Source: Chara braunii (Eukaryota > Streptophyta > Charophyceae > Charales > Characeae). From it: DNA of 27,680 bases. Position 1 is the first letter of the stretch, and each line of letters begins with the position of its first letter. Under the pieces are notes generated by a model that saw only the letters and a program-made list of their open reading frames with translations, was not told the DNA's origin and ran no database searches. This document shows, piece after piece, positions 26,874 through 27,680 of the stretch. The translations under genes were made by a program, and so were the position numbers. The stretch is from positions 502,992 through 530,671 of the forward strand of contig BFEA01000171.1 in the NCBI GenBank assembly GCA_003427395.1. Direction: 5' to 3'.

Positions 26874-27010
26874 TGCTGAAAACAGCCATGCTGGTGGTGG
26901 TCGAAGGTGGACTGAATTGGTTTCACCTATCTGATTCGTGGTTGGGAGGCTTGTTGACACACAATTTCTGAATGTTTCTGAGTTTTTTCTTTTCCTTCAA
27001 TTGTTCTTAG

Positions 27011-27141
27011 CCGCAGCCGGGTAATGGCGCCGGTAGCTCACTTTTGTATTCTGATAAGGGACTCTGGGCCCGGTTCCCAGCCGTGTTGCTCCCCGCAAAT
27101 AGATTGGATCATCTCAAAAAAAAAAAAAAAAAAAAAAAAAA
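27011..27141 (+). mobile_element. tRNA-derived SINE-like element with A26 tail
   Basis: About 105 bp precede an uninterrupted A run (27116-27141). TAGCTCACTTTTG (27034) resembles the pol III A box (tRNA TAGCTCAGTTGG). GGTTCCCAGCC (27072-27082) resembles the B box, 38 bp later. CTGGG-CCCGGTT-CCCAG forms a T-arm-like 5-bp stem with a 7-nt loop. No anticodon arm or acceptor pairing is convincing, so this is not a working tRNA gene. Target-site duplications were not identified. Confidence 0.5.
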
Positions 27142-27596
27142 GATTCGTCTTCTCTTCAGGGTCACTTCACGGTTCGCTTCATGTTTAGTCGTCACACTAT
27201 CTCTGCTTCATGTTGAGTTTGGTTTGTTGTCCTGTTCTCTTGAGTTTAGGTCTCTTTCACAGTGCTTGGCATCTGGTGGAATTTGATTTACTCTTCTCCC
27301 TTCATGTTCCAACCATGCTGCGCATGGTGTATCTGGCAGCAATCAAGGGCAGGTGCATAAGTTCCTACTGTAGTACTCTGTTGACACTCTCGCGAGGCGC
27401 TGTGGGGGGATGGGTAGCTGAATTTGGCCGAGAAGAGCCTTAGCAATGCATAAGGAGAGATCCTGGGTTTTGTCAAATGCTTTCTCATGGTAGAGTATCT
27501 GGTCACAACAGTACATCTCGTTATCGGAGATATCCTGAGATCTTTCTACAATCTGGAGGACCACTGTTTATCATTTCTATTGTGATATAAATAAGT
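27142..27596. other. Flank of the SINE-like element; nothing recognised
   Basis: Minus-strand frames of 72-73 residues (27564-27288) are open but do not match any family I know, and not the expected helicase segment. Confidence 0.4.
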
Positions 27597-27680
27597 GTTT
27601 GTATTTCCATAGCTTAATTTTGTAGTTCCATAGCTTGTATTTGTATTTCCATAGCTTAATTTTGTACTTCTTTAGCTTGT
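27597..27680. repeat. Short AT-rich tandem repeat TTTGTATTTCCATAGCTTAA
   Basis: Three to four units of about 20 bp (TTTGTATTTCCATAGCTTAA, TTTGTAGTTCCATAGCTTG, TTTGTATTTCCATAGCTTAA, TTTGTACTTCTTTAGCTTG) reach the window edge. The same units occur at 23676-23714. Confidence 0.85.

Noticed and set aside
27026-27098. Functional tRNA gene
   Set aside because: There is no proper acceptor stem or anticodon arm, and a long A run follows; a SINE fits better.

Overview
The window is eukaryotic nuclear DNA, most likely from a plant or streptophyte alga. The sequence shows a spliced gene with introns longer than 10 kb, an L1-type LINE ending in the zf-RVT zinc-binding domain (common in plants), a Ty3/gypsy relic, a SINE-like element, and many long CA/CT/GA microsatellites. 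A charophyte such as Chara would fit; that is a guess from texture, not a demonstrated assignment. There are no bacterial operons, rRNAs or CRISPR arrays.

Host gene. Three minus-strand exons of one DNA helicase of the XPD/Rad3 superfamily were found by reading conserved motifs: exon A (25068-24912), exon B (14032-13791) and exon C (1108-1064). The best match is FANCJ/BRIP1. Reading phase agrees at both junctions: A ends one base into a Glu codon and B supplies the other two bases, and B ends and C begins in phase 0. Helicase motif V (CRGK | VSEGMDF) is split across the B/C junction. Nearly all of the window is therefore intron: about 10.9 kb between A and B and 12.7 kb between B and C. The exon before A and the exon after C were not found.

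Intron B-C (1109-13790), left to right: a truncated, inverted LINE reverse-transcriptase scrap (about 1420-1662); a head-to-tail tandem duplication that begins inside that scrap (1626-2733); GC-rich palindromes; a nearly full-length but inactive L1-like LINE on the minus strand (about 11155 down to 3648) with tandem 5' repeats, ORF1, ORF2 (AP endonuclease, RT, zf-RVT) and a poly(A) tail; microsatellites; a 44-nt stem-loop; a Ty3/gypsy RT relic (12066-12265, plus strand); and GC-rich stem-loop clusters.

Intron A-B (14033-24911) holds a 167-N assembly gap, a dense cluster of GC-rich hairpins (15893-16112), a stretch with repeated hairpins of a second family (17345-18292, with one further copy at 2862), and a two-armed array of 11 small hairpins (19466-21059). 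The hairpins in that array share a nearly invariant 20-nt core (CATTCATCTTAGAAACAATG) but have different, mutually complementary outer stems. The left arm points one way and the right arm the other. This array is the most unusual structure in the window. It is followed by several families of AT-rich tandem repeats, a possible unidentified nested minus-strand ORF (about 24065-23684), and compound microsatellites.

The right end (25069-27680) is probably further intron, with a compound microsatellite, a 134-bp tandem duplication, a tRNA-like SINE with a long A tail, and a short AT-rich repeat that also occurs at 23676.
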